In this document: positions 6,549 to 16,387 of the stretch, piece by piece | How positions within the stretch are numbered: the stretch's first letter is position 1 | Layout: the number at the start of each line of letters is the position of its first letter | Assembly (NCBI RefSeq): GCF_009762775.1 | Contig: NZ_CP046401.1 | Coordinates: 5,902,001 to 5,966,000, forward strand | Origin: Maribellus comscasis | GTDB taxonomy: Bacteria > Bacteroidota > Bacteroidia > Bacteroidales > Prolixibacteraceae | Direction of reading: 5' to 3' | Length of the DNA stretch: 64,000 nucleotides | Translations under genes and position numbers: made by a program | Notes under the pieces: model-generated | Seen by the model: only the letters and a program-made list of their open reading frames with translations | Told to the model about the DNA's origin: nothing | Database searches by the model: none

Positions 6549-9500
6549 ATGAGAAATTTCTTTTCAGTTGGATTAATGGAATCAGATGCTTTATACCTGG
6601 AAAGTATTATGAAAAAGGCATTTCCCGGTGCAGCCTGTTTCTCATACAAAAAGACAACTGAACTGTTTAATCCCGGCAACAGTAAACCTCCTGATTTAAT
6701 TTTTTTAGCAAGCCAGCTCAAAAGCACAGATTCTGCAAAAGCGTGTATTCGGTTAAAAGATGCGCTAGCTTTTAAAGATGTACCGGTTATAGTTTTAAAT
6801 TATGACAGCGAAGAGAAAATCTTGAAAAGTTTGCTGGATGCAGGAGTTGATGCGTTTTTATCAAAACCTTTTACCGGTGCAGAGTGTATTGCTTTGGTTA
6901 ATACCCTTTTAAAAAGCAGAACGGGAAAACAGAACACTGCGAATGAACCAATGGAGTTATTGCAGGAAAGTGAGAAACGTTATCGTTATATGTTCGAGAA
7001 TAATCCGCAGCCTATGTTGATTTACGACCTCGAAACATTGGAATTTTTAACAGTGAACCGGGCAGCCATTGATCACTATGGGTACAGCGCCGATGAATTT
7101 CTTTCCATGACGATAAAAGATATCAGACCCCCGGAAGATATTGATGCTTTACTCGATGACGTGGAAAAAACGTACAAGGTCTATAATAATGCAGGAGAGT
7201 GGAGACATTTGAAGAAGAACGGAGAGTTATTGTATGTTGAAATAATATCGCATGCACTGACTTTTAATGGTCGCAGGGCAAGACACGTGATGGTTAGAGA
7301 TATAACAGATCGGAAGATGGCTGAATCGTCTCTTCAGGAAAATCTGGAAAATTTAAGAATCACCCTCGACTCAATCGGAGATGCTGTTATTTCTACCGAT
7401 TTAAACGGACGTATAATACGGATGAATCCTGTTGCTGAGTCGTTAACAGGATGGGAACTGGAGCAGGTAAAAGGTAAACTCTTAAATGAGATATTTCATA
7501 TTGCCAATGCAAAAACAAATAAAACGATCGAAAATCCGGTGGAAAAAGTTATAAGTTCCGGTCAAATTGTAGGTATGGCCAATCATACCAAGCTGATCTC
7601 GAAAAACGGGGTAGAGTATCAGATATCAGACTCTGCTGCACCTATTACTGATTCCCGAGGGAAGATTAAGGGGGTTGTTTTGGTTTTCAGAGATGTTACA
7701 AAGGAATATGAAATAAGAAATAAACTGGAAGAGAATGAAGAACGTTTAAGGGCAGCTACAAATAACCTGGATGGAATTCTTTATGTAGTTGATAAAAATC
7801 TGATCATTACATTGTCAAAGGGCCTTGGGCTTGAAAAATTGAGACTAAAGCCCGATCAGGTTGTTGGACAAACTTTGTATGAGTACTATAAAACCGATGA
7901 TCCAAATCATTCGATGATCCAAAAACATCGTAGGGTTTTAGGAGGCGAGCATTTGGCTTTGGAAACGCAACATGGTGATACCTATTTCTCAACAAAAGTC
8001 TCTCCGGTAAAAAATATCGCTGGCGAAATAACCGGAGCCATAGGGCTGGTAACCGATGTAACGGAAAAAATGAAAATCAACAAGCGGTTGAGGGAAAGTG
8101 AGGAAAAGTATCGTACTGTTTTTGAAAATACCGGCTCTGCTACTTGTATCCTTGAAAACGACGGGACTATTTCGCTCTGCAATTCAAAATTTGCCCAGTT
8201 GGCTGCATTACCCTTAGCCCAAATCCAAAATATAAAGAAATGGATGGATTTTGTAGTTCAGGAAGATTTGGAATCAATGGTTCAGCAACATAAATCAAGA
8301 AGAATAAAGGGAGAACAGACTTTAAATGAATATGAATTCCGGTTTATGGATGCGAACAAAAAGGAAAAGAATATTCATCTGTTTATTGACATTATTCAGG
8401 GAACAAACAAAAGCGTAGCCTCATTATTGGATATATCTGAAATAAAAAATACGGAAAAGAAACTCAGAGAAAGAGAGAGAGAGTTAAATATTAGTAATGA
8501 AAGATGGAAATTTGCCCTGGAAGGAGCCGGAGATGGCGTGTGGGACTGGGATATTATAAACAATAAGGTGATTTTTTCCGATCAATGGAAAGTGATGCTT
8601 GGTTACGAACCCTCCGAGATTGAGAATAATTTTGATGAATGGGAGAAAAGAGTCCACCCTGAAGATTTGGAAAAAGCACTTACCGACTTAAAAAATCATT
8701 TGGATGAGGAATCTTCGGAATATGTAAACGAACACCGCTTACGATGTAAGGATGGTAGTTACAAATGGATTTTGGATCGGGGAAAAGTAATTTCGAGAGA
8801 TAACAGTGGCGCTGCCTTAAGAATGATAGGGATACATACCGATATAACAGAGCGAAGGGAAATGGTAGAAGCTCTGGTTTTGGCCAAGGAAAAAGCTGAA
8901 GAAAGTGATCGTTTAAAGTCTGCTTTCCTTGCCAATATGAGTCATGAAATCAGAACTCCAATGAATGGTATTCTTGGATTTGCCGATCTTTTAAAAACTC
9001 CCACACTATCTTCTCTGGAAAGGCAACAATTTGTGCAGATTATTGAAAGCAGCGGACATCGAATGTTAACCACCATCAATGATCTGATAGATATTTCAAA
9101 AATTGAAGCAGGTATGATTGATATAAAGTTATCCAAAATAAATGTTAATGAACAACTGGAATACTTATATTATTTTTTTAAGCCTGAAACAGAGAGAAAA
9201 GGGCTCGAACTTATTTATAAGAAAAACAATGAATTGATAAGTTTCAACTTTAAAACGGACAGGGAGAAGCTGATGGCTGTTTTAACAAATCTTATAAAGA
9301 ATGCAGTTAAATACACCGACAAAGGAAAAGTTGAATACAGTTTTGAGGTTAAGAATGGAATTATCGGATTTTTAGTAGAGGATACAGGCATTGGCATTGG
9401 TAAAGAATACCAGAAAACTATTTTTGATCGTTTTGTTCAGGCAGATTTAAGCACAACAAAACCATATGAAGGTGCCGGACTTGGTTTATCAATAACAAAA

Positions 9501-10022
9501 GCCTATGTTGAAATGTTAAAGGGAAAAATAAAATTAACGTCAGATATAGGAAAAGGAAGTAAGTTTTATGTATCTTTTCCTCTTAAAAGATCAGACGAGA
9601 AAATAACTTATAAGCAGCAGCCGGATTTCAAAAATAAGGATGTAATGGATGGAATTAAGGACATAAATATTCTTGTTGTTGAAGACGACAGGATAGGAAA
9701 AATGTACATGGAAACTTTATTCAGGAACCGAAGCAAAAATCTTCTTTTTGCTTCAAACGGGATTGAAGCGGTTGAGATTTGCGAAAGTAACAAGGATATT
9801 GATTTAATTTTAATGGATATTAAAATGCCCTTAATGGATGGTTATGAAGCTACAAGAAAAATTAAATCCATTAACAGCAATATTATAATTGTAGCACAAA
9901 CCGCGTTTGCATTGGCCGGCGATGAAGAAAAAGCCCTGGAAGCTGGTTGTGATGCTTATGTTACAAAACCCATTAAAAAAGAAAATCTCTTTAAAGTTAT
10001 AAGTAAATATTTTAGTTATTAA
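6549..10022 (+). CDS. Hybrid histidine kinase with multiple PAS domains
   Basis: A 1157-residue cytoplasmic sensor without membrane segments. Domains in order: a degenerate receiver (1-125; acceptor position replaced in LIFLASQ, Lys of SKPF kept), about five PAS/PAC modules (roughly 140-255, 265-385, 395-505, 515-640 and 650-780), HisKA with the phospho-His at residue 799 (SHEIRTPMNG), an HATPase domain with DTGIGI and GAGLGLSI, and a C-terminal receiver with phospho-Asp near residue 1090 (LILMDIKMP). No separate DNA-binding partner is adjacent, so the output goes to an unlinked protein. The many PAS domains suggest small-molecule, haem, flavin or redox input. Confidence 0.93.
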   Translation: MRNFFSVGLMESDALYLESIMKKAFPGAACFSYKKTTELFNPGNSKPPDLIFLASQLKSTDSAKACIRLKDALAFKDVPVIVLNYDSEEKILKSLLDAGVDAFLSKPFTGAECIALVNTLLKSRTGKQNTANEPMELLQESEKRYRYMFENNPQPMLIYDLETLEFLTVNRAAIDHYGYSADEFLSMTIKDIRPPEDIDALLDDVEKTYKVYNNAGEWRHLKKNGELLYVEIISHALTFNGRRARHVMVRDITDRKMAESSLQENLENLRITLDSIGDAVISTDLNGRIIRMNPVAESLTGWELEQVKGKLLNEIFHIANAKTNKTIENPVEKVISSGQIVGMANHTKLISKNGVEYQISDSAAPITDSRGKIKGVVLVFRDVTKEYEIRNKLEENEERLRAATNNLDGILYVVDKNLIITLSKGLGLEKLRLKPDQVVGQTLYEYYKTDDPNHSMIQKHRRVLGGEHLALETQHGDTYFSTKVSPVKNIAGEITGAIGLVTDVTEKMKINKRLRESEEKYRTVFENTGSATCILENDGTISLCNSKFAQLAALPLAQIQNIKKWMDFVVQEDLESMVQQHKSRRIKGEQTLNEYEFRFMDANKKEKNIHLFIDIIQGTNKSVASLLDISEIKNTEKKLRERERELNISNERWKFALEGAGDGVWDWDIINNKVIFSDQWKVMLGYEPSEIENNFDEWEKRVHPEDLEKALTDLKNHLDEESSEYVNEHRLRCKDGSYKWILDRGKVISRDNSGAALRMIGIHTDITERREMVEALVLAKEKAEESDRLKSAFLANMSHEIRTPMNGILGFADLLKTPTLSSLERQQFVQIIESSGHRMLTTINDLIDISKIEAGMIDIKLSKINVNEQLEYLYYFFKPETERKGLELIYKKNNELISFNFKTDREKLMAVLTNLIKNAVKYTDKGKVEYSFEVKNGIIGFLVEDTGIGIGKEYQKTIFDRFVQADLSTTKPYEGAGLGLSITKAYVEMLKGKIKLTSDIGKGSKFYVSFPLKRSDEKITYKQQPDFKNKDVMDGIKDINILVVEDDRIGKMYMETLFRNRSKNLLFASNGIEAVEICESNKDIDLILMDIKMPLMDGYEATRKIKSINSNIIIVAQTAFALAGDEEKALEAGCDAYVTKPIKKENLFKVISKYFSY

Positions 10023-10027
10023 AAAAG

Positions 10028-10061
10028 AAAACCGGAAACTGCAGCGTCTCCGGTTTTTTTT
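10028..10061. terminator. Bidirectional intrinsic terminator
   Basis: AAAACCGGA (10028-10036) pairs perfectly with TCCGGTTTT (10049-10057), flanked by A-rich and T-rich runs. It lies between the convergent kinase and ccsBA genes and can serve both. Confidence 0.85.
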
Positions 10062-10077
10062 GTCTTGTTATATTTTG

Positions 10078-13000
10078 TTAATTCTCAGTCTTTTGTTCTG
10101 ATGATTTTTCAGAGAAAAATGCAGCCACAATAGTTACAAATACTATTGCAACGGCAACGTAAACACCTGCCGGAATGGGAGCGGCTTCACCTTGCGCATA
10201 CGAATGTAATCCGGATAAATAATAATTGACACCAAAATAGGTCATCAGTACTGAACTAATTCCCAGTAAAGCTGCCGCGCTCATTGTAAAATTACCTTTA
10301 AATCCGGGTATTCTGTGCATATGACCAATAAACGTATAAACCAGAATAGTGACCAAAGCCCACGTTTCCTTTGGATCCCAACCCCAGTATCTTCCCCATG
10401 ATTCGTTTGCCCAAACTCCCCCTAAAAACGAGCCGATGGTGAGCAATAAAAGGCCTGTCATTAAAGTAATTTGTATAATATTTACCAATTCTCTAATGGT
10501 GAAATTTATCCTTGTCTGGTTATTTTTATTTCTAAAAATCATAAGGATGAGGTTTAATAATCCAAGCAAAGCTCCTATGCCCAGAAAACCATAACTGGAT
10601 GTAATTACGGCTACATGAACAATCAGCCAGTACGATTTAAGGACAGGAACAAGATTTGTTATTTCCGGACTCATCCAGCTCATTCCGGCAACCATCAGCG
10701 CCAGACCGGATAAAACCGTCGTTAGCGACAGTGTAATTTCTGACCGATTTGCAAAAATCAACCCGCCAAGACATGTAGCCCAGCTAATAAAGATCATCGA
10801 TTCATAACCGTTGCTCCATGGGGCATGACCGGAAATATACCAACGAATTCCCAAACCGGCAGTTTCTGCCAGAAATAAGAGGAGAATAAAAACAACGGCT
10901 ATTCGTCTCAGGCTTTTAAACTTAATTTTTGGGTTAAATAAGGTTATTAGCTGGAGAATAAGCAGTATCAGTCCGGTAAACATAAATATTTTGGATAGTT
11001 TCCCAAAAATGTTAAGGTTGTTGTATAAAATTTCCAGGTCTATTTTGGTTTTTGCCGGTAAAATGTGTGAGCCAAATTGCTGCTGGTTATTTTTAAGATT
11101 TTTCAACAGTTGATTTGCTGTAGCCCAGTCGGCACGTTTTACTGCGCCAAGATAGGCAGAAATAGTATTTTGCGCGAACGAGGCATCTTTCTCAGTCATT
11201 TCATCTAAATGGTTAATCGAAACCCATTTATGGTTGTCGTGACCGGGAACCGGAAAAATGTTAAGGAAGTCACCGCTAAAAACTCCCATTAATATATTTA
11301 CCCGTTCGTCAACATTCATAACTTCTTTATCAAGTTTGTTACGTTGGTTGTTGCTTTTGGCATAAGCAGCTGAAACCATCGAGCCGAGTTTATAACCGCC
11401 CATTTCGCGTGGAGCAACAATCATATTAAACGAAACATATTTGCCTGTTGCACCTAACATTCTTCTTAATTCAGGGTTTGCAACTTTTATTACAGGTTCT
11501 GATTTCCATTTTTCAGGATTCGCCTGCATATCCAAAAATACTTCAGTTGGCGACATTCCTTCCCAGCTGTTCTTTTTCGCTACTTTTCGCAAGATTTCAG
11601 AAGCCAGTGTAGAAACGGGCTCCACACGTCCCTGACGGCTTTGTACAACGAGTTCGGCAAATGCTGATACGTGTTTTTCGTTTAACTCTCTGTTTGCTAC
11701 TGACTGTGCATTTGTGTTAAATGCAAAAACAAATCCCAAAATAAGAACGGCAAACAATTTTTTTCTTTCTTCTCTCAATTTTGCGGATGTCCGGACCAGC
11801 GTTTTAAAGCGGCTGTTTTTATTAAGTAATGTTAAAACCATACCCAATGCCATTATCAGATAGCCAAAGTATGTTATTCCCGTGCCTAAAGCATCGTGGT
11901 TAACGGAAAGTACTGTTCCTTTTTCATCCGTATCATACGATGACTGGAAAAATCGATAACCATTGTACTTTAGAATATTATTCATATAAATGCGGAAAGG
12001 CATTTCTAAACTCCCGTCTTTTAAAACCACTTCGCTTGCATAGGAAGACGGGCTGTTTGAGCCGGGATATCTCTCCAACTGAAAGTCTTCCAGATAAATG
12101 GAGAATGGTATTTCAATTATTTTGGAGCCATAGGAGACTGAAACGTCAATCCCGTTGATGTTTGTTGAATACAGCTCGCCAACTTCTCCTTTTTTGCCAT
12201 AAACTATCAGGTCTTTGGAAACACCTCCGACAGTAACCTGCGTTTGCAATGCGTCCGTAACCGGAATTCCTTGCTGAGTTTGGGAATAAACCAATTGAGT
12301 TTTACCATTCATTAGAAATTGTTTGACAGCAAATGTCAGATTTCCGGCAGAGTAAGCATTTTGAGTGCTGATCTCTATTTCTTCTCCGGCGGCGTGATTT
12401 TCTGAATCGGTTTGCATCATTTGAGAAACTGAAACAGAATCAGTTGAGGAGACAAACAGCTTACCGTCTTTTATTTTAAAGTTGACTTTAACATCAGGCT
12501 CCGAGGTATTAAAACCTATCTTTGTGCCATTCAGCATTTTAGAGTTCCCTTCCTGTAAATTGAAATCAGTTCGTTGCATTCCTTCTCCAACTGCCATAAC
12601 GGATACAACAGGTCCTCCGCTGGGATCGATTACCACTGTTTCCATTGCAGATGTCACGTAAAGTAAATTTTTAACGTTTATTTTTTTCCCGCCGATTTCT
12701 ATTGTTTCCGAAAACCGGTTTGCCGTGTAAGGCGAAAATTTAACTTCTTTTTCTGTTTCAACGACTTGATTGCCATCAGTAGCAAGAATTTTAATTACTG
12801 CGAAGTCTGAAATTATGGTGTTGGATGAGCTTGCTTCCCTGATATGCATCATGCCTTCAAATCCATGATAACGCGTTATTGCTGCACCAATGATAATGAC
12901 AATAAAAGCGATATGAAATAATAGTATAGTCCATTTCTTTTTACCAATGAGTTTGTATTTAAAAGCGCTACCTATAATATTTATACAGAGTATAATAAGC

Positions 13001-13158
13001 AACACCTCGAACCATTTGGAATTATATATTAAAATTTTGGCTGTTATTGTACCAAAGTCATTCTCTACAAAAGTGGCGTAAGCAATTGCAACAGCAAAAA
13101 TTACAATAAGAATGCCCGTAAAGAGCATTGAAAAAAGGAACGAGACAAATTTCTTCAT
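10078..13158 (-). CDS. Cytochrome c biogenesis fusion protein CcsBA (ResB-CcsA)
   Basis: A 1026-residue fusion of the two System II haem-delivery subunits. The N-terminal third is ResB/CcsB-like: four membrane helices, the first three near residues 5-105, and a large periplasmic domain. The C-terminal third is CcsA, with multiple helices and the haem-handling WWD-type motif ESWGRYWGWDPKETWAL near residue 925. It moves haem across the membrane and attaches it to CxxCH motifs in apocytochromes. The link to five multihaem or monohaem cytochrome genes upstream on the same strand is a clear functional match. The middle region (about 480-690) carries the periplasmic insert seen in Bacteroidota fusions. 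Confidence 0.9.
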   Translation of the reverse strand: MKKFVSFLFSMLFTGILIVIFAVAIAYATFVENDFGTITAKILIYNSKWFEVLLIILCINIIGSAFKYKLIGKKKWTILLFHIAFIVIIIGAAITRYHGFEGMMHIREASSSNTIISDFAVIKILATDGNQVVETEKEVKFSPYTANRFSETIEIGGKKINVKNLLYVTSAMETVVIDPSGGPVVSVMAVGEGMQRTDFNLQEGNSKMLNGTKIGFNTSEPDVKVNFKIKDGKLFVSSTDSVSVSQMMQTDSENHAAGEEIEISTQNAYSAGNLTFAVKQFLMNGKTQLVYSQTQQGIPVTDALQTQVTVGGVSKDLIVYGKKGEVGELYSTNINGIDVSVSYGSKIIEIPFSIYLEDFQLERYPGSNSPSSYASEVVLKDGSLEMPFRIYMNNILKYNGYRFFQSSYDTDEKGTVLSVNHDALGTGITYFGYLIMALGMVLTLLNKNSRFKTLVRTSAKLREERKKLFAVLILGFVFAFNTNAQSVANRELNEKHVSAFAELVVQSRQGRVEPVSTLASEILRKVAKKNSWEGMSPTEVFLDMQANPEKWKSEPVIKVANPELRRMLGATGKYVSFNMIVAPREMGGYKLGSMVSAAYAKSNNQRNKLDKEVMNVDERVNILMGVFSGDFLNIFPVPGHDNHKWVSINHLDEMTEKDASFAQNTISAYLGAVKRADWATANQLLKNLKNNQQQFGSHILPAKTKIDLEILYNNLNIFGKLSKIFMFTGLILLILQLITLFNPKIKFKSLRRIAVVFILLLFLAETAGLGIRWYISGHAPWSNGYESMIFISWATCLGGLIFANRSEITLSLTTVLSGLALMVAGMSWMSPEITNLVPVLKSYWLIVHVAVITSSYGFLGIGALLGLLNLILMIFRNKNNQTRINFTIRELVNIIQITLMTGLLLLTIGSFLGGVWANESWGRYWGWDPKETWALVTILVYTFIGHMHRIPGFKGNFTMSAAALLGISSVLMTYFGVNYYLSGLHSYAQGEAAPIPAGVYVAVAIVFVTIVAAFFSEKSSEQKTEN

Positions 13159-13303
13159 AATTTCCTGATGTATTTTGTAATTAAGATTTAGCGAATATCA
13201 GATTTTTTGGTCTTTTTCAAAAATTATTTGACGGAACTTATTTAAACAATTTGGTAATATAAAATGAATAAAAAACAGGTTTGTGACGAATGTACAGTCC
13301 AAA

Positions 13304-13337
13304 AAAATTCCTTTGTTGAACCAACAAAGGAATTTTT
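13304..13337 (-). terminator. Intrinsic terminator after tetraheme gene
   Basis: AATTCCTTTGTTG (13306-13318) and CAACAAAGGAATT (13322-13334) are perfect complements, flanked by A and T runs. It separates ccsBA from the upstream cytochrome transcript, so ccsBA probably has its own promoter in 13159-13300. Confidence 0.85.
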
Positions 13338-13364
13338 TATTCTTTGATTTATTGGAAACAAGAA

Positions 13365-13856
13365 TTAATTTGTTGTAGGATCGTCATGTGCAATTTTAGC
13401 TACATATTCATCATAATTAAAGCCTTTAAAAGTTGGGCTTTCATCATTGTGACATTGAATACAAACTTCTTCGGTTGGCATAATCATTCCTTTTGATAAT
13501 GCGAGCTTTTGATTTTTCATGATTGCAGCCGATTTGTAAATGCTGCCCGGCCCGTGACACGATTCACATGAAACTCCTTCATCAACTTTAATAGTAGCCA
13601 CCAGGCTTTTATCCACGCTTGCAGCAGTTGAGTGGCATTTTAGACATTTAGGATCTTCTTTTTCGTCGCCTTTCAAAGTCTCCATGGCTTTTGCATGAGG
13701 TCCGGCTTCCCATTTGTTGAATTGCTCTCCTTTATCTGGTTTGTTATGACACATCTTACATTTTGCAGCACCAATGTACTTATAGTTCTGAGCCATTGTT
13801 GCCGAGCTAAAGAAAATCGCCAGCCCCAGTAAAAACATCAATTTTTTGTACTTCAT
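13365..13856 (-). CDS. Periplasmic tetraheme cytochrome c (c554-like)
   Basis: A 163-residue secreted protein with a signal peptide (LGLAIFFSSATMAQ) and four CxxCH sites: CKMCH, CLKCH, CESCH and CIQCH. Spacing and the GPGSIYK segment after the third haem resemble the cytochrome c554 family, small electron shuttles. It follows the NapC-like gene by about 80 bases and is probably cotranscribed with it, which suggests it takes electrons from that quinol oxidase. Confidence 0.85.
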   Translation of the reverse strand: MKYKKLMFLLGLAIFFSSATMAQNYKYIGAAKCKMCHNKPDKGEQFNKWEAGPHAKAMETLKGDEKEDPKCLKCHSTAASVDKSLVATIKVDEGVSCESCHGPGSIYKSAAIMKNQKLALSKGMIMPTEEVCIQCHNDESPTFKGFNYDEYVAKIAHDDPTTN

Positions 13857-13938
13857 AATGATATTCTTTAAAGATTAATATTACCTTTTCAAATTGTATT
13901 CCAATCTATTTTAAATATAAATAATTTTTCAATTTTAT

Positions 13939-15441
13939 CTAATAAAGTGCTGTATGACACATTGAACACAGTTCTGTCTCCCAGGCATCTCCAATGTCTG
14001 CCGGGTGTTCGAAAACCAGGGGGTCAAATGAATTCGCATATTGCATACTGTCTTTTGTGCCTTGTGCCAAAATATTATGACACAGGTTACAATCTTTTGA
14101 AATTACTTTTCCCGATTCAGTCGCATGCCTGTCGTTGTGACAACGGTAGCATCCGTCCGACTCCATATGTCCGATGTTGTTTGGATATTCTTTCCAGCTG
14201 ACCTTCATAAAAGGAAAGATGTTATTTGCATATCCGTTTTGAATTTCAGCAATTGCATTGTCAACATCAGCCTTTCTGTTTTCAAAAACCTCAGGGTAGC
14301 TCGATTCGTACCATTCCGTAACCTGCGCTTCAATGGCTTCAAAGGCACTGTCTTTATCGGGATATTCCTGATTTAGTGCCAGCATTGCAGCCAGTTTGAT
14401 GCTTGGTAAGGTTTTCGATATCTTTCCTTCTGCCAAAGATTCGTCAATAAAATTTTGTGGTGCGCTATAATTATGTGATGGCCGGTTATGGCAGTCCAAA
14501 CAATCCATTGACCGTGTTTCAAGGGAATCAAGTTGTGCCTGGGAGAGCATATTCTCAGCATCTGTATATATTTCAGTCTCTCCGGTTTTTAGGTTTGTAA
14601 ATCTTACCCAGGGAATGATTTGCCGATTGTCGGTTGATGTTTTGTATTCAATTTTTACATCAGGGCTGATGTGTTGGTGAATGCCTTTTTCAATGACTCC
14701 GTTAACTATTTTATTACTGGTTTTGATTTGCAGGTTTATGATTCTTTCTGTGTTCTCTTCATCAGAAAGGAAGGAATGCCTAATTCTTAATTTTCTGTCG
14801 TAAAATTTATCCGGCCAATGGCACTGCTCACATGTTTCCTGTGCAGGTCTTAAGTTTGCAATAGGCGTTGGAATAGGTTGCGGATATTTTTTTGCCAAAA
14901 CAGAATAAACCTGGTATAATCCTGATAATTTACTTTTTACATACCAACTTGCGCCCGAACCAACATGACACTCTACACATGCAACCCGCTCGTGTGAAGA
15001 GCCATGGTAGGTTGTATACTCCGGTTCCATAACCTGGTGACAAAGTTTTCCACAAAATTCAACCGATTCTGTATAGTGGAATGCCTCGTAGCTTCCTATT
15101 GAAGAGATGATCAAGAGAAAAACACTGCCGATTACAAAAATTACTGATGCATTTCTGGTCGCAGTATTATTAAAATCAATGATTGGCCAGTTCAGAACTT
15201 TTCCCTGGCGTTTTGCTCTTTTCGCTTTGTTGCGGTTGATTCTCATTCCAATCGGGATCAAAATCAACCCGATTACCATAAATCCGGGAAGGACGATAAA
15301 TATAAACAGTCCGATATAAGATCCCCCAAATCCAAAAAAATAATTGAGAATTGTTAACGACAGGATGGAGGCGAGATTAAATAGTGCTAAAAGTGCACCG
15401 GTTATAGAAATCCAGTTTTTTACAGACGATGGTAATTTCAT
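13939..15441 (-). CDS. NapC/NirT-family seven-haem quinol-oxidising cytochrome c
   Basis: A 500-residue membrane protein. Three hydrophobic segments lie in the first 130 residues, then a periplasmic domain with seven haem sites: CGKLCH (a CX3CH variant), CVECH, CEQCH, CLDCH, CYRCH, CNLCH and CSMCH. The first site is followed by QVMEPEY, whose Met matches the unusual Met ligand position in NrfH-type proteins. NapC/NirT proteins pass electrons from menaquinol to periplasmic acceptors. It is much longer than classical NapC (about 200 residues). No NrfA-like CxxCK catalytic site is present in the neighbourhood. Confidence 0.85.
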   Translation of the reverse strand: MKLPSSVKNWISITGALLALFNLASILSLTILNYFFGFGGSYIGLFIFIVLPGFMVIGLILIPIGMRINRNKAKRAKRQGKVLNWPIIDFNNTATRNASVIFVIGSVFLLIISSIGSYEAFHYTESVEFCGKLCHQVMEPEYTTYHGSSHERVACVECHVGSGASWYVKSKLSGLYQVYSVLAKKYPQPIPTPIANLRPAQETCEQCHWPDKFYDRKLRIRHSFLSDEENTERIINLQIKTSNKIVNGVIEKGIHQHISPDVKIEYKTSTDNRQIIPWVRFTNLKTGETEIYTDAENMLSQAQLDSLETRSMDCLDCHNRPSHNYSAPQNFIDESLAEGKISKTLPSIKLAAMLALNQEYPDKDSAFEAIEAQVTEWYESSYPEVFENRKADVDNAIAEIQNGYANNIFPFMKVSWKEYPNNIGHMESDGCYRCHNDRHATESGKVISKDCNLCHNILAQGTKDSMQYANSFDPLVFEHPADIGDAWETELCSMCHTALY

Positions 15442-15764
15442 AGTATCTGTTTTTTAGTCGTTTACAATCTGTTTGCGAAATGCAATTTGGTAAAAAATAC
15501 CTAATATTTCAACAATCGGTCTCTATTTATATATTTTCTATATATGACTGATTATTATGAGATTATGTTTTATTTCTTTTGTGTTTTTTGTTCATAACTG
15601 TTTGTGTCTTTCTTATTTGTCAAGACTTCCAAACCTGATTCGTTTTATATTTGTTTTTCTTTTTTGCATTTCTGTTTTTCCCTGAAAAAGGTGTCTTGAA
15701 TAACAAGTGGTGTTACTATTTTAAATCCTTGTCTGAAAGAACGTTAATTTTTTCTTTTTCTATT
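15442..15764. other. Intergenic gap of 323 bases within the cytochrome island
   Basis: Very AT-rich, with no ORF, terminator hairpin or tRNA. It should hold the promoter of the NapC-like gene, but I find no clear TAnnTTTG on the minus strand and no FNR-type TTGAT-N4-ATCAA box. Confidence 0.4.
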
Positions 15765-16382
15765 TTATACATGGTGCCATCCACTAACAATACTTTTGAA
15801 GTTTTCTATCGGATTTTTACCAATTGATGCAACATATAAATGAATGATAAGAAAAATAGAAATAAAAAACCCCATGGCAGAATGCAGAATGGCCGTTAAA
15901 AATACACCACTTATATTGTACACTCTGTCGATGATGGTTTCCGGATACAGTAGTGCAAAACCACTGATGATTACCAAAGGAACAGCCAGGTACATTACAA
16001 TAATATATGAGTATTTCTGAAGTGGATTGAATTTTCTTTTTTTTGAAAGCGGGTAGGGGGCTTTCATTCCATGAAACATTCCCCATGCATAATAATATGC
16101 CTGTTTCATAGGCCTTTTAAGAAAACCCTTGGGTTTTACAATGTAAAACTTTTTATTGCCGGTAAACAAATTTCCCAATAAAAACAACAAGTAGTTTACT
16201 GAAACGATTACACCGGCATAGTTGTGGATATTTACAATCGCGTTAAAGCCTATAAAATTATTTTCAATTCCCGAATTCATTGAGATTCCTGAAAAAATCA
16301 GAAGAATTATTCCAACCGCATTAATACCATGCCAGATTCTTAACCAAAGTGGATAAAAATATATTTTTTTGTCCGATTCCAT
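15765..16382 (-). CDS. Di-haem cytochrome b561-like membrane protein
   Basis: A 205-residue integral membrane protein with four main hydrophobic segments. Likely haem-b histidines lie in LRIWHGINAVG (first helix), IVNIHNYAGV (second), AILHSAMGF (third) and LIIHLYVASIG (fourth), the pattern of formate dehydrogenase gamma/thiosulfate reductase cytochrome b subunits. It is encoded 5 bases after the seven-haem cytochrome gene, so the two probably form a quinone-linked complex: b haems in the membrane and c haems outside. Confidence 0.75.
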   Translation of the reverse strand: MESDKKIYFYPLWLRIWHGINAVGIILLIFSGISMNSGIENNFIGFNAIVNIHNYAGVIVSVNYLLFLLGNLFTGNKKFYIVKPKGFLKRPMKQAYYYAWGMFHGMKAPYPLSKKRKFNPLQKYSYIIVMYLAVPLVIISGFALLYPETIIDRVYNISGVFLTAILHSAMGFFISIFLIIHLYVASIGKNPIENFKSIVSGWHHV

Positions 16383-16387
16383 ATCAA

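Noticed and set aside
13947..14376. Plus-strand ORFs opposite the NapC-like gene
   Set aside because: They are antisense shadows of a gene with clear haem motifs and have no motif of their own.
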